The notes below the pieces were generated by a model. It did not search any database. It saw nothing but the letters and a program-made list of their open reading frames with translations, and had not been told where the DNA came from. Positions 48,025 through 58,340 of a stretch of 64,000 nt of DNA are shown here, piece after piece. The stretch is from contig NZ_CP046804.1 of the NCBI RefSeq assembly GCF_009763805.1, forward strand, positions 930,001-994,000, given 5' to 3'. The DNA comes from Vibrio cidicii (GTDB taxonomy: Bacteria; Pseudomonadota; Gammaproteobacteria; Enterobacterales; Vibrionaceae). Position numbers and translations under genes: made by a program. Numbering within the stretch: the first letter of the stretch is position 1; the number at the start of each line of letters is the position of its first letter.

Positions 48025-48786
48025 TCAGGCATAAACCTCGATAAAAAAGTAACCCGTGATCAACAGAGAGGAGAGCGCCACAAAGCGTTGAATCCAGAGG
48101 CGGGCAAAATATTTGGAGGCCATCGCTGAAACGTAACCGCCAGCTAAGCTGCCCACCAGCACCGACATGCCATTTAGCCAATCAATCGAATCATGCCATA
48201 TAAAAATAGCCACAGCGACGAGAGAAACGCAGCTAGAAATAAGCAGCTTGAGGCCGTTCATCAAATGAATATCGTGATAACCGCAAAGGCTCAGATAGCC
48301 AAGCGCGACGATGCCTAGCCCGGCATTAAAAAAGCCTCCGTAAGCCGAGACCAGAAGCAAAAAAGCAGCAGGTAAGATTTTGCGGGTGAAGCTCGATTTT
48401 TTCGCGTGTGAACCTTGAGCAAGGCGGCGATTGATATTTGGCCCAAAGATAAACAGCAAGGTGGCGAAGAGCAGCAGCCAAGGAATCGCAGTGAGAAAGT
48501 CATTTTCTTCGGTGGTCAGCAGCAGAACGGCGCCAAGCATGCCGCCCATTAGGCTGACTATGATGGTTCTTGGCAACACATCGCGATGACGACTCAGTTC
48601 ATGGCGAAAACCCCAAGCACCACTGAGGTAACCAGCACAAGAGGCAAATGTATTGGTGGCGTTTGCGATAACAGGTGGCACGCCGACCGCCATGAGTGCT
48701 GGGAACGTAATGAAACTGCCGCCGCCCGCAATGGAGTTGAGCACACCACCAAAAACACCAGCGAAGAAAAGTAGAAGAATATCCAT
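48025..48786 (-). CDS. TauE/SafE-family (TSUP) membrane exporter
   Basis: A 253-residue inner-membrane protein with about eight helices and the family repeats GGVLNSIAGGGSFITFPALM and the half-repeat SAYGGFFNAGLGIVALG. TSUP proteins move sulfonates, sulfite or organic acids; the substrate is unknown here. A terminator separates it from the tct genes upstream. Confidence 0.85.
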   Translation of the reverse strand: MDILLLFFAGVFGGVLNSIAGGGSFITFPALMAVGVPPVIANATNTFASCAGYLSGAWGFRHELSRHRDVLPRTIIVSLMGGMLGAVLLLTTEENDFLTAIPWLLLFATLLFIFGPNINRRLAQGSHAKKSSFTRKILPAAFLLLVSAYGGFFNAGLGIVALGYLSLCGYHDIHLMNGLKLLISSCVSLVAVAIFIWHDSIDWLNGMSVLVGSLAGGYVSAMASKYFARLWIQRFVALSSLLITGYFFIEVYA

Positions 48787-48881
48787 GTGTTAGCTGTCCT
48801 TTTTTCTTCACCTTAGCGAAAGACAACGATCAGTGATAGTGGACAAAAGGCAAACAGTGATTGAGTTAGCATCAATAAAAA

Positions 48882-48901
48882 ACCGCCTCAAACAAGGCGG
48901 T
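48882..48901 (-). terminator. Terminator of the tct operon
   Basis: ACCGCCT (48882-48888) pairs with AGGCGGT (48895-48901); the A-run to the left gives a T-run on the minus strand, just past the tctA stop. Confidence 0.8.
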
Positions 48902-48908
48902 CTATACA

Positions 48909-50444
48909 TTATTTGGCAGTTTGCGCCGTTTTGTTGCCGCTTGCTTTGAGTTTTTGATACACAGTCACCCACAGTGGGCTGGTGAGCATCACCACGGCAA
49001 GTAGAGTAAACACCAGCGTGATTGGCCGCTCCCACAAGAAGCTGAGCTGGCCGTCGGAAATCATCAGTGCACGGCGCAGGTTTTCTTCCATCAGACCGCC
49101 GAGAATAAACCCGAGTAGCAGTGGTGCCAGCGGGAAGTTGGCTAAACGCAGTGCAATCGCACCCATGGCCACCAGTAGCATGACGAACACATCCATGGTG
49201 TTGAACGACACCAAATACACGCCCGTGATCGAGAAAAACAGGATCATCGGTAGTAGTACGGTTTTAGGCACCGCAAGCAGACGTGAGATGTAAGGGATCA
49301 AAGGCAGGTTTAGTACCAACAAAACGATATTGCCAACGTACATCGAAATGATCACCGACCAAAACACATCGGGGTGGTCAACAAACAGACGCGGGCCGGG
49401 TTGAATGCCGTATGCGATGAGTGCACCGAGCATGATGGCGGTGGTGCCTGAGCCAGGAATGCCCAGCGTCAAAAGGGGAACAAAGGAACCACTGGACGCG
49501 GCATTGTTGGCCGATTCTGGCGCGACCAAGCCGCGCAGGCTGCCTTTGCCAAATTCCTCTTTCTTCTCTTTTGGTGCGAGATTACGCTCCATCCCGTAGC
49601 TCAGGAAAGCCGCGATGGTGGCACCTGCGCCTGGCAATACACCCGTAAAGAAACCGAGCAGTGAGGAGCGAATGGAAACCGGAGCTGCTTCTTTGAGCTC
49701 TTCTTTGCTGATTTTCATTGAGCCGATGTTGCTGAGTTTGTTTTGTTCTTCGCTGCGAGTGTCTTGTTCTGGCTTTAAAATGCCCATTAAGGTTTCACCG
49801 AGCGCGAAGGTCGCCATAGCAAGCAGAAGGAAGCTAAAGCCATCCATCAAGTCTGTGAGACCAAAGGTAAAACGCTCAACACCGACGCCTTTATCGATAC
49901 CCACGGTTGACAGCATCAAACCCAGAATGGTCATCATCCAGGCTTTGAGCACTTGGCCTTTGCCCGCAAACGCTGCCACCGCAGAGAGGCCAACCAACAT
50001 CAGAGCAAAATAGTCTGAAGATTGAAAACTGAGCGAGACGGTCGCGAGCGCTGGCGCGGCGATTAATAGCATGATGGCGGAGAGCGTTCCGCCGGTAAAC
50101 GAAGCATATGCAGCCAGTGCTAGCGCTTTACCCGCTTGGCCTTTTTGCGCCATTGGGTAGCCATCAAAGGCCGTTACAACAGTGGAAGAACAGCCGGGAG
50201 CGTTGATCAAAATCGACGAAGTGGAGCCACCAAAAATAGCGCCATAGTAGACCCCGGCCATCAAGATCATGCCTGAAGCGGGTTCGAGCCCGTAGGTGAT
50301 TGGGATCATCAGCGCAATCGCCGAAATCGGGCCAAGCCCCGGCAACATACCGATGAAGGTGCCAACAAAACAGCCAACAATCACCATCAAAAGGTTCATC
50401 GGCATTACCGCCGTTGAAAGGCCTTGCAAAATTCCATCTAACAT
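48909..50444 (-). CDS. tctA: Tripartite tricarboxylate transporter, large permease
   Basis: The 511-residue TctA-type permease with about twelve helices. Conserved blocks: GCFVGTFIGMLPGLGPISAIAL, GVYYGAIFGGSTSSILINAPG and VLPGAGATIAAFLSYG. It works with TctB and the periplasmic TctC to import citrate-like acids. Third gene of tctC-tctB-tctA. Confidence 0.93.
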   Translation of the reverse strand: MLDGILQGLSTAVMPMNLLMVIVGCFVGTFIGMLPGLGPISAIALMIPITYGLEPASGMILMAGVYYGAIFGGSTSSILINAPGCSSTVVTAFDGYPMAQKGQAGKALALAAYASFTGGTLSAIMLLIAAPALATVSLSFQSSDYFALMLVGLSAVAAFAGKGQVLKAWMMTILGLMLSTVGIDKGVGVERFTFGLTDLMDGFSFLLLAMATFALGETLMGILKPEQDTRSEEQNKLSNIGSMKISKEELKEAAPVSIRSSLLGFFTGVLPGAGATIAAFLSYGMERNLAPKEKKEEFGKGSLRGLVAPESANNAASSGSFVPLLTLGIPGSGTTAIMLGALIAYGIQPGPRLFVDHPDVFWSVIISMYVGNIVLLVLNLPLIPYISRLLAVPKTVLLPMILFFSITGVYLVSFNTMDVFVMLLVAMGAIALRLANFPLAPLLLGFILGGLMEENLRRALMISDGQLSFLWERPITLVFTLLAVVMLTSPLWVTVYQKLKASGNKTAQTAK

Positions 50445-50466
50445 AACATTTATCCTATAAAGCCGA

Positions 50467-50982
50467 TTACCACAGGGTGAAGATCACGCCGGGTTCAAGG
50501 TAAACATCCAAGCCTTTGGTGAGCAGCAGATAAAACGCGATCACAAAGGGAAAAGAAGCGCCAAATAAGACCTTTTTGCGACGTTCGCCAAGCAAGTAAA
50601 AACCAGCCATGAGGAAAAAACCGGTAGCGAGCACAAAGCCAAGATAAGTAAGGCCAAGTCCATATAACGCCATGAGGACGATAAAAGCGATCAGCAGTTT
50701 CCAGTTAAAATTCACCACGGCGCCACTTTTACTGTCAGGTTGACCGGAGATCAGCAGCAACAGCGATAGCAAACTGCCGATGATGGTGAGCGCAAACGGC
50801 AAGGTACGGGCAGTGAAGGGTTCGAGTTCATCGCCCGGATAAAGCGGGATTTCATACGTCTGATAGCCGTAGCCAAGACAGAGAAGCAAGAAAATCAGCG
50901 CGCCAACGCGGTCCCGGCTGAGTAGCAACTCAGTCGAGAATAGCTTATTACTTTTGAGTGAAGTGGTTGGTAAGTCCGACAT
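50467..50982 (-). CDS. tctB: Tripartite tricarboxylate transporter, small permease
   Basis: About 171 residues with four helices (ALIFLLLCLGYGYQTYEIPLY, LPFALTIIGSLLSLLLLI and two more), typical of TctB. The start at 50982 has GGAG six bases upstream and is preferred to the ATG at 50994. It lies 22 bp before tctA. Confidence 0.88.
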   Translation of the reverse strand: MSDLPTTSLKSNKLFSTELLLSRDRVGALIFLLLCLGYGYQTYEIPLYPGDELEPFTARTLPFALTIIGSLLSLLLLISGQPDSKSGAVVNFNWKLLIAFIVLMALYGLGLTYLGFVLATGFFLMAGFYLLGERRKKVLFGASFPFVIAFYLLLTKGLDVYLEPGVIFTLW

Positions 50983-51141
50983 AGCCAACTCCATGATTCA
51001 AGAGAGAAAAGCGCCGTAAATGAAGCGTCAATGAGAAGGATTCACTGACAAAACAGACCATACGACCTGCGAGGATTCATAAACAAAGGAGTAATCAAAC
51101 ACTGCCGAGGCAGCACTTCATAAACGGCAAAAGGGTGATAA

Positions 51142-51161
51142 GGGCAGGGGGAAACCTGCCC
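51142..51161 (-). terminator. Intra-operon hairpin between tctC and tctB
   Basis: GGGCAGG (51142-51148) pairs with CCTGCCC (51155-51161), starting 8 bp after the intended tctC stop. Such a hairpin would favour high tctC mRNA over the permease genes. Confidence 0.6.
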
Positions 51162-51168
51162 GTCTGGA

Positions 51169-52141
51169 TTATTTCAAAAAGCCGAGTTTCGCGCATCAGG
51201 TCGCCCATCTGCTTCTCTTGCTCTTCAAGGAAGGCATAGAACTCTTTGTCTGCTTTGTAGTTGTCAATCCAACCATTGCGATCGCGCACCACCTTCCAAT
51301 CTTCGGTGGCGTACATCTTGGTGAGCGCGGCATTCCACTCGTTGATTTTCTCTTGGCTCACGCCCGGTGCGGCAAAGAAACCGCGCCAGTTGGCAAAGAC
51401 GGTTGGGTTGTTGTATTCAGTCAGCGTGGGAATGTTGGGCGCGGCTTCAAGGCGTTTGGGCGCTGTTACCGCTAGCACCTTGACTTGGCCAGCTTTAGAC
51501 ATTTCCAGTACTTCGCCAAGTCCAGTGGAAAGCAACTGAGTTTCTCCAGAAAGTAGCGCCGCCATCGCTTTACCACCAGCATCATAAGCGATGTAACGTA
51601 CATCTTTGGCTTCAAAACCTTGACCTTTAAACGCAGCGGCGGCAACAAGGTGGTCCATGGAGCCTCGTGCAGAGCCGCCAGCTACTTTCACTTTGAGAGG
51701 ATTTGAGGCGAAATCTTTCACCACATCTTCCCAAGTGTTGTACTTCGAATCTGCTGACGCCACGATGGCGCCGTAGTCCGCCACGGTGGCAGCGACAGGC
51801 GTCAAATCTCGGAACGATTGCGGAAACACGCCGCTGAGCGAGCGAACAACGATCGGCGTTGAGTTGACCATCAGCGTGTCTTCTTGGCGTTTGGCCGTTT
51901 CAATCAGGTGAGCAATTGCTTTGCCACCACCGCCACCGGAAAGGTTTTGGTAGGAGACGTTGTCGACAATCTCCGCTTTCATCAGTACATCACCTGTACC
52001 GCGTGCGGTCATATCCCAGCCGCCACCTGCGCCACCTGGGATCAGAAAGTGGATCTTCTCAATATCAGCGGCAAAAGTGTTCAGAGAAAAAGTAGCGGCG
52101 ATGATTGAGGCTGCCAGAGTCGGTTTAAGTGCCTTAAACAT
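51169..52141 (-). CDS. tctC: Tricarboxylate-binding periplasmic protein, frameshifted at the C-terminus
   Basis: A Bug/TctC-family solute receptor. The signal peptide (TLAASIIAATFSLNTFAADIEK) precedes a family fold: IHFLIPGGAGGGWDMTARG, GGSARGSMDHLVAAAA and ANWRGFFAAPGVSQEKINEW. The frame breaks five codons before the end at TTT 51187-51189. Removing one base ends the protein as MRELGFLK with a stop at 51169, giving 323 residues as usual. As read, it runs on through a hairpin to 51095. The change is GAAC to GAAAC. It is divergent from gntR-prp. Confidence 0.92.
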
Positions 52142-52361
52142 GTTTCACGTTCCTTATGTCGGCGCTTCCTCGCGAAGAAGAAGCTGCTTATCGTTATGGT
52201 TTTTTCCCGCTACCACAGCATCTGTGTCGCAGGAATAGAGAAAGGTTAAAAACCTGTTAACAAAATGTCTCTAATAGGAAGTTAAAAAAAATAACGGTCA
52301 TAAAGTGAATTTTGTGCATAAAGTTCACGTCATCTCATACGTTTTGCCCAATGACAAAAAC

Positions 52362-52369
52362 TGTCGACA
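52362..52369. promoter_or_regulatory. TGTCGACA palindrome, candidate GntR operator 1
   Basis: An 8-bp perfect palindrome in AACTGTCGACAATT context, about 220 bp from tctC. It is identical to two copies near gntR. FadR-subfamily GntR proteins bind short palindromes of this kind. Confidence 0.55.
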
Positions 52370-52560
52370 ATTGCCCATTTTTGTTTGCTCAGAGTTTTTT
52401 TGTCACTGATACTTTGCTTATCAGTGAAGATGTTGCTATTGAATATTTTAAATCAATAAAAACAATAAGATGTGAGATTGCGCTGAGCTGGTTTTGGCAA
52501 GTTTCTTCAATTGATTGGCGTTTTGAATATAACCATTGAGATATATACCTTAGTCTAAAG

Positions 52561-52587
52561 TGTCGACAGTTGGCTTGATTGTCGACA
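52561..52587. promoter_or_regulatory. Paired TGTCGACA palindromes, candidate GntR operators 2 and 3
   Basis: TGTCGACA at 52561-52568 and 52580-52587, 19 bp apart and extended symmetrically (AAAGTGTCGACA and TGTCGACACTTTT), about 70 bp before gntR. Two near-helical-turn-spaced copies suggest cooperative binding and autoregulation. Confidence 0.65.
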
Positions 52588-52653
52588 CTTTTATGCGCTA
52601 TGTTAGCGTCAAGAGATAAAGAGTGTAGACACATAAGCTTGTCTGGAAGCGTG

Positions 52654-53355
52654 ATGAAAATGAATGTCGAAGAGAGAGCTCTCCTTAAAGTGCCAGTAAA
52701 CGAGAAAGAAAATACCAAGTCAGAGACGCTGACGGAGCTGTTGGTTGAAGCCATCATCAACGGCGACATGCTGCCGGGGAGTAAAATCTCCGAGCCGGAG
52801 CTGGCAAAACATTATCAAGTGAGCCGTGGGCCTTTGCGTGAAGCGATCATGCGAGTGGAGGGGCTGGGTTTGATTGAACGCGTTCCGCATGTTGGCGCGC
52901 GCGTGATTACCTTCTCTCCAGAAAAACTGATTGAGCTCTACGCGGTGCGCGAAGCATTGGAGGGCATGGCAGCCCGATTGGCCGCTCGTTACATCACTCA
53001 AGAAGAGTTGCTGAGTTTGGAGCTGCTGCTTTCAACTCATTCGAAACATATCGACGAAGTGGAAGGCTCTTCGTACTTCCATCAACACGGTGACTTTGAT
53101 TTTCACTACCGGATCATCAAAGCGAGTCGTAATCGAAAGCTCATCGCTTTGCTGTGTGACGAGCTCTACCACCTGCTGCGCATGTACCGTTATCAATCAC
53201 CAAGAGCCCAATCACGACCCAAAGAAGCGTTGGATGAACATAAGTATATTTTGCAGGCGATCCGTAATCGTGATGAAGAACTGGCAGAAATGCTGATGAG
53301 ACGCCATATTTCAGGCAGTAGGAAACTAATTGAACAACATATTCTGCAAGATTAG
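52654..53355 (+). CDS. GntR-family (FadR subfamily) regulator of the prp cluster
   Basis: A 233-residue regulator with an N-terminal winged helix ([50 protein letters not shown] in part) and a helical FCD ligand domain ([31 protein letters not shown]). The start at 52654 follows GGAAG. Eleven bases separate it from prpB, so it is the first gene of the methylcitrate operon. This replaces the sigma-54 activator PrpR found in enterobacteria. Confidence 0.9.
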   Translation: MKMNVEERALLKVPVNEKENTKSETLTELLVEAIINGDMLPGSKISEPELAKHYQVSRGPLREAIMRVEGLGLIERVPHVGARVITFSPEKLIELYAVREALEGMAARLAARYITQEELLSLELLLSTHSKHIDEVEGSSYFHQHGDFDFHYRIIKASRNRKLIALLCDELYHLLRMYRYQSPRAQSRPKEALDEHKYILQAIRNRDEELAEMLMRRHISGSRKLIEQHILQD

Positions 53356-53366
53356 AGGAAAATGTG

Positions 53367-54266
53367 ATGAATTTATCCCCCGGGGCGAAGTTTAGACTCG
53401 CCGTCCAACAAAACGATCCGCTACAAATTGTCGGCACGATCAACCCATATTGCGCCATGATGGCGAAAAAACTCGGTCATCAGGCGATTTATCTCTCTGG
53501 TGGTGGTATCGCTAACGCCTCTTATGGCTTGCCGGATCTCGGCATAACGACACTCAACGATGTGCTGGTGGACGTGGAACGCATCACCAATGCGTGTGAC
53601 CTGCCTTTATTGGTCGATATCGACACCGGTTTTGGCGGCGCGTTTAACATTGCCCGCACCATCAAAGCGATGGAAAAAGCTGGCGCGGCGGCGGTGCACA
53701 TGGAAGATCAGGTGGCGCAAAAACGCTGTGGTCACCGTCCAAACAAAGCGATTGTCAGCCAACAAGAGATGGTGGACCGCGTCAAAGCAGCGGTGGATGC
53801 GCGAGACAATCCGGAGTTCGTCATCATGGCGCGTACCGATGCGCTGGCGGTGGAAGGCATGGACAGTGCGATTGAGCGTGCGATTGCGTGTGTGGAAGCG
53901 GGCGCCGACATGATTTTCCCGGAAGCGATGACAGAGTTGAAGCAGTATGAGCAGTTCTCGACGGCGCTGCACGCTGCCACAGGTAAGCATGTGCCGATTC
54001 TGGCCAATATCACCGAGTTTGGCCAAACGCCGCTGTACGGCGGTGAAGAACTCGCCAAAGCGAAAGTGGATATGGTGCTGTACCCGCTGAGCGCGTTCCG
54101 CGCGATGAATAAAGCGGCTGAGATGGTGTATCGCCATCTGCTGGAAGTGGGGAATCAGGAAGCGCTGCTGGGGCAGATGCAGACGCGCAAAGAGCTGTAT
54201 GAATACCTCAACTATCACGATTACGAAGACAAGCTGGATCAGCTGTTTTCAGAAAAATCCTCCTAA
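53367..54266 (+). CDS. prpB: 2-Methylisocitrate lyase
   Basis: Cleaves 2-methylisocitrate to pyruvate and succinate, the last step of the 2-methylcitrate cycle. The 299-residue protein has the isocitrate-lyase-family signature [10 protein letters not shown] with the catalytic cysteine and the metal site [14 protein letters not shown] precedes the start. Confidence 0.96.
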   Translation: MNLSPGAKFRLAVQQNDPLQIVGTINPYCAMMAKKLGHQAIYLSGGGIANASYGLPDLGITTLNDVLVDVERITNACDLPLLVDIDTGFGGAFNIARTIKAMEKAGAAAVHMEDQVAQKRCGHRPNKAIVSQQEMVDRVKAAVDARDNPEFVIMARTDALAVEGMDSAIERAIACVEAGADMIFPEAMTELKQYEQFSTALHAATGKHVPILANITEFGQTPLYGGEELAKAKVDMVLYPLSAFRAMNKAAEMVYRHLLEVGNQEALLGQMQTRKELYEYLNYHDYEDKLDQLFSEKSS

Positions 54267-54430
54267 AAGGAAGCCTTTTGGTGGGGAAGCCCAAGAAAAA
54301 GTCGGAAATTGTACACAGAGCCCTTAAGGGCCAAACCCAATAACGTGAAACCGCTGCGCCATTGAGCATACGCTGATCCAACGAGGTCGATTCACCAGAA
54401 TCTAAAGCGCAGCAAGAAAAGGAGTTCGAC

Positions 54431-55562
54431 ATGTCATCGAAAGAGCTAGGCGGAGCAGGTCTACGTGGTCAAAGCGCTGGAAGCACTGCTTTATGTACCG
54501 TTGGTAAAACTGGAACCGGTTTGACGTACCGCGGTTATGACATCACAGATCTGGCAAATAACGCTCAATTTGAAGAAGTTGCTCATCTACTGTTGGTCGG
54601 TCATTTGCCCACGCAAGCTGAACTGGATCAATACAAAACCCGCCTGATTGGCCTGCGCGGCCTGCCTCAGCCATTGAAAGAGGTACTGGAGCGCATTCCA
54701 GCTGATGCACACCCGATGGACGTGATGCGGACCGGTTGTTCAATGCTGGGAAATCTGGAAACTGAACAAGATTTTTCACAGCAGCTTGCCGCGACAGAAC
54801 GCATGCTGGCGCTGTTTCCGGCCATCATCTGTTACTGGTATCGCTTTAGCCACGATGGCGTGCGCATTGATACCGAAGACACCAGCGAAGACTGTATCGG
54901 CGGTTACTTCCTAAAAATGCTGACTGATCAGGCGCCAAGCGATCTGTTCAAACAAGTGATGCACTGCTCGTTGATTCTGTACGCAGAGCACGAGTTCAAC
55001 GCATCTACGTTCACGGCTCGCGTCTGTGCTTCCACGCTGTCTGATATTCACTCGTGCGTGACGGGAGCTATCGGTACGCTGCGCGGTCCGTTGCATGGCG
55101 GCGCGAAACGAAGCGGCGATGGAGATGATCGAGAACTGGAAAACGCCGGATGAAGCGGAACAAAACATTCTGCGCATGCTGGAAAACAAAGAGAAAATCA
55201 TGGGCTTTGGTCACGCGATTTACCGTGAGAGCGATCCGCGTAACGCCCTGATCAAACGCTGGTCGAAAGAATTGTCCGAAAAAGTCGGTGACACCCAACT
55301 CTATGCCGTTTCTGAGCGCGTTGAAGCGGTAATGAAACGCGAGAAGGGCTTGTTCTGTAACGCCGATTTCTTCCACGCCTCGGCTTATCACTTCATGGGA
55401 ATTCCAACCAAACTCTTCACGCCAATTTTTGTGATGAGCCGTTTGACTGGCTGGGCTGCCCACGTGTACGAGCAGCGTGCGAACAACCGCATCATTCGTC
55501 CAAGTGCTGACTATGTCGGCCCGGAACATCAGCAATGGTTGCCGATTGAAAAACGCGGCTAG
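54431..55562 (+). CDS. prpC: 2-Methylcitrate synthase, frameshifted by one base
   Basis: Condenses propionyl-CoA with oxaloacetate. Citrate-synthase motifs: TGLTYRGYDITDLA, the catalytic His in RGPLHGGANEAAM (after correction) and GFGHAIYRESDPRN. The frame breaks at AAA 55106-55108; removing one A gives HGGANEAAMEMIE and a 376-residue protein. The insertion falls inside an active-site motif conserved in all citrate synthases. The change is GAAC to GAAAC. Confidence 0.94.
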
Positions 55563-55710
55563 CTCGCTCAGGAATGACCGTGCCAAATAGGCGCGGTCAT
55601 CAATTTAATGCGGTTCGCCGAAGGGCGAATTTGCCTGCCACGGTTGTGAAGCCCAAACAACTTAAAGTACTTGCGACACGCTTTCTGCTTTAAGTGGCAA
55701 GGGAATAGTA

Positions 55711-58327
55711 ATGAATCGGATGGATACTATGACCACTCAAAACGATATCAACAGCCAATACCGGAAACTGCTGCCCGGCACAAATATCAGTTATTTCGAT
55801 GCCGAAGAAGCGGTCAACGCAATTGCGCCCGGTGCGTACGCGACGCTGCCTTATACCTCGCGCGTTCTGGCTGAAAACTTGGTTCGCCGCTGCGAACCTG
55901 AAGCACTGACAGACTCCCTGAAACAACTGATTGAACGCAAACGCGACCTGGATTTCCCCTGGTATCCGGCGCGCGTGGTGTGTCACGACATTCTCGGTCA
56001 AACCGCGTTGGTTGATTTGGCTGGCCTGCGCGATGCGATCGCAGAGCAGGGCGGCGATCCGGCCAAAGTGAACCCGGTGGTGGAAACGCAACTGATTGTT
56101 GACCACTCGCTCGCAGTGGAACACGCAGGTTTTGAACCAGATGCGTTTGAAAAAAACCGCGCGATTGAAGATCGCCGCAACGAAGACCGTTTTCACTTCA
56201 TCGAATGGTGTAAAACCGCGTTTAAAAACGTCAGCGTGATTCCTGCTGGCAACGGCATCATGCACCAGATCAACCTGGAAAATATGTCGCCCGTGGTGCA
56301 ACTGAAAAACGGCGTGGCGTTTCCTGATACGTGTGTCGGCACCGACAGCCACACGCCGCACGTCGATTCTCTTGGCGTCATCGCGATTGGCGTCGGCGGT
56401 TTGGAAGCCGAAACCGTCATGCTCGGTCGCCCATCCATGATGCGCCTGCCGGATATCGTCGGCGTGAAACTGATCGGCAAACGCAAACCGGGCATTACCG
56501 CCACCGACATCGTTTTGGCGATCACTGAGTTTCTGCGCGGCGAAACGCGTGGTGTCGTCTTATCTCGAATTTTTCGGTGACGGGGCGAAACAGCTCACCA
56601 TCGGCGACCGCGCGACCATTTCCAACATGACTCCGGAATATGGCGCCAGTGCAGGTATGTTCTACATTGATGAGCAGACCATCAACTACCTGAAACTGAC
56701 CGGCCGCGATGCCGAACAAGTGGCGCTGGTTGAACAGTACGCCAAACAAACGGGCTTGTGGGCGGATGCGCTGGAGACGGCGCAATACGAACGCGTGCTG
56801 GAATTTGATTTGTCCCAGGTTGAACGTAATTTGGCCGGGCCTTCCAACCCGCATCGCCGCTTGCCCACCTCGCAGCTCGCTGAGCGCGGCATCGCCGGAA
56901 AGTGGGAAGAAAAAGCGGGCGAAATGCCTGATGGTGCCGTGATCATCGCCGCGATTACCTCGTGTACCAACACCAGTAACCCACGCAACGTAGTCGCGGC
57001 TGGCTTAGTGGCGAAAAAAGCCAATGAACTGGGTTTGATGCGTAAACCGTGGGTGAAAACTTCATTTGCGCCGGGCTCGAAAGTCGCCAAATTGTATCTT
57101 GAAGAAGCCAAGCTGCTGCCTGAATTGGAAAAGTTGGGCTTTGGCATCGTGGCGTATGCGTGTACCACCTGTAACGGCATGAGTGGCGCGCTGGATCCGA
57201 AGATCCAACAAGAGATCATCGATCGCGATCTGTACGCGACCGCCGTGTTGTCGGGCAACCGTAACTTTGATGGTCGGATTCACCCCTACGCCAAACAAGC
57301 GTTTCTGGCCTCGCCACCGTTGGTGGTGGCTTATGCGCTGGCGGGTACGATTCGCTTTGATATCGAGCACGATGCGCTGGGGCATGATGCCAACGGTAAG
57401 CCGATTTACCTCAACGATATCTGGCCAAGCGATGAAGAGATTGATGCGATTGTGAATCAGCACGTTAAACCTGAGCAGTTCAATCAAGTCTACATTCAAA
57501 TGTTTAAACTCGATGACGCCGAGCAAAACAGCAATCCACTGTACGACTGGCGCCCAATGAGTACCTACATTCGCCGTCCGCCGTATTGGGAAGGCGCTCT
57601 GGCGGGTGAACGCACGCTTAAAGGCATGCGCCCATTGGCGGTGGTGGGTGACAACATCACCACCGACCACCTGTCGCCATCAAACGCGATTCTGGCCAGC
57701 AGCGCGGCTGGTGAATACCTGACCAAAATGGGCGTGCCGGAAGAGGATTTTAACTCCTACGCGACGCACCGCGGCGATCATCTGACGGCGCAACGCGCAA
57801 CGTTTGCCAACCCGAAACTGTTCAACGAAATGGTTAAAGAGAACGGCGACGTGGTGCAAGGTTCGCTTGCGCGTATCGAACCGGACGGCAAAGTGACGCG
57901 CATGTGGGAAGCGATTGAAACCTACATGCAGCGCAAACAGCCGCTGATCATTGTGGCGGGCGCCGACTACGGCCAAGGGTCTTCGCGTGACTGGGCAGCC
58001 AAAGGTGTGCGTTTAGCCGGTGTGGAAGCGATTGTCGCCGAAGGTTTTGAGCGCATCCACCGTACCAACCTAGTCGGCATGGGCGTGTTGCCACTGCAAT
58101 TCAAAGAGGGCGTGAATCGCCTCACGCTGGGACTCGATGGCACCGAACTGTACGACGTGGTGGGTCACATCAAGCCGGGCTGCGATTTGGCGCTGGTGAT
58201 CACTCGTCAAAATGGCGAGAAGCTGGATGTCGCGGTGACGTGTCGTTTGGATACCGCCGATGAAGTGCATGTGTATAACGCGGGCGGTGTTCTGCAGCGT
58301 TTTGCGCAAGACTTTTTGGCGAACTGA
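55711..58327 (+). CDS. acnD: Fe/S-dependent 2-methylisocitrate dehydratase AcnD, frameshifted by one base
   Basis: An aconitase-family enzyme dehydrating 2-methylcitrate, working with PrpF. The [4Fe-4S] cysteines are in TSCTNTSNPRN and ACTTCNGMSG, and the C-terminal swivel domain has GADYGQGSSRDWAAKG. The frame breaks at AAA 56543-56545; removing one A gives FLRGERVVSSYLEFFGDGA and an 871-residue protein. Three ATGs cluster at the start; the first follows AAGGGA. The change is GAAC to GAAAC. Confidence 0.93.
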
Positions 58328-58340
58328 GAAGGAGTGATGC

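Larger units (their letters stand above)
52142..52653. other. Divergent control region between tctC and gntR
   Basis: About 510 bp, AT-rich, without a credible gene, holding the promoters of the tctCBA and gntR-prp operons. It contains three identical TGTCGACA palindromes, described separately. Confidence 0.6.
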
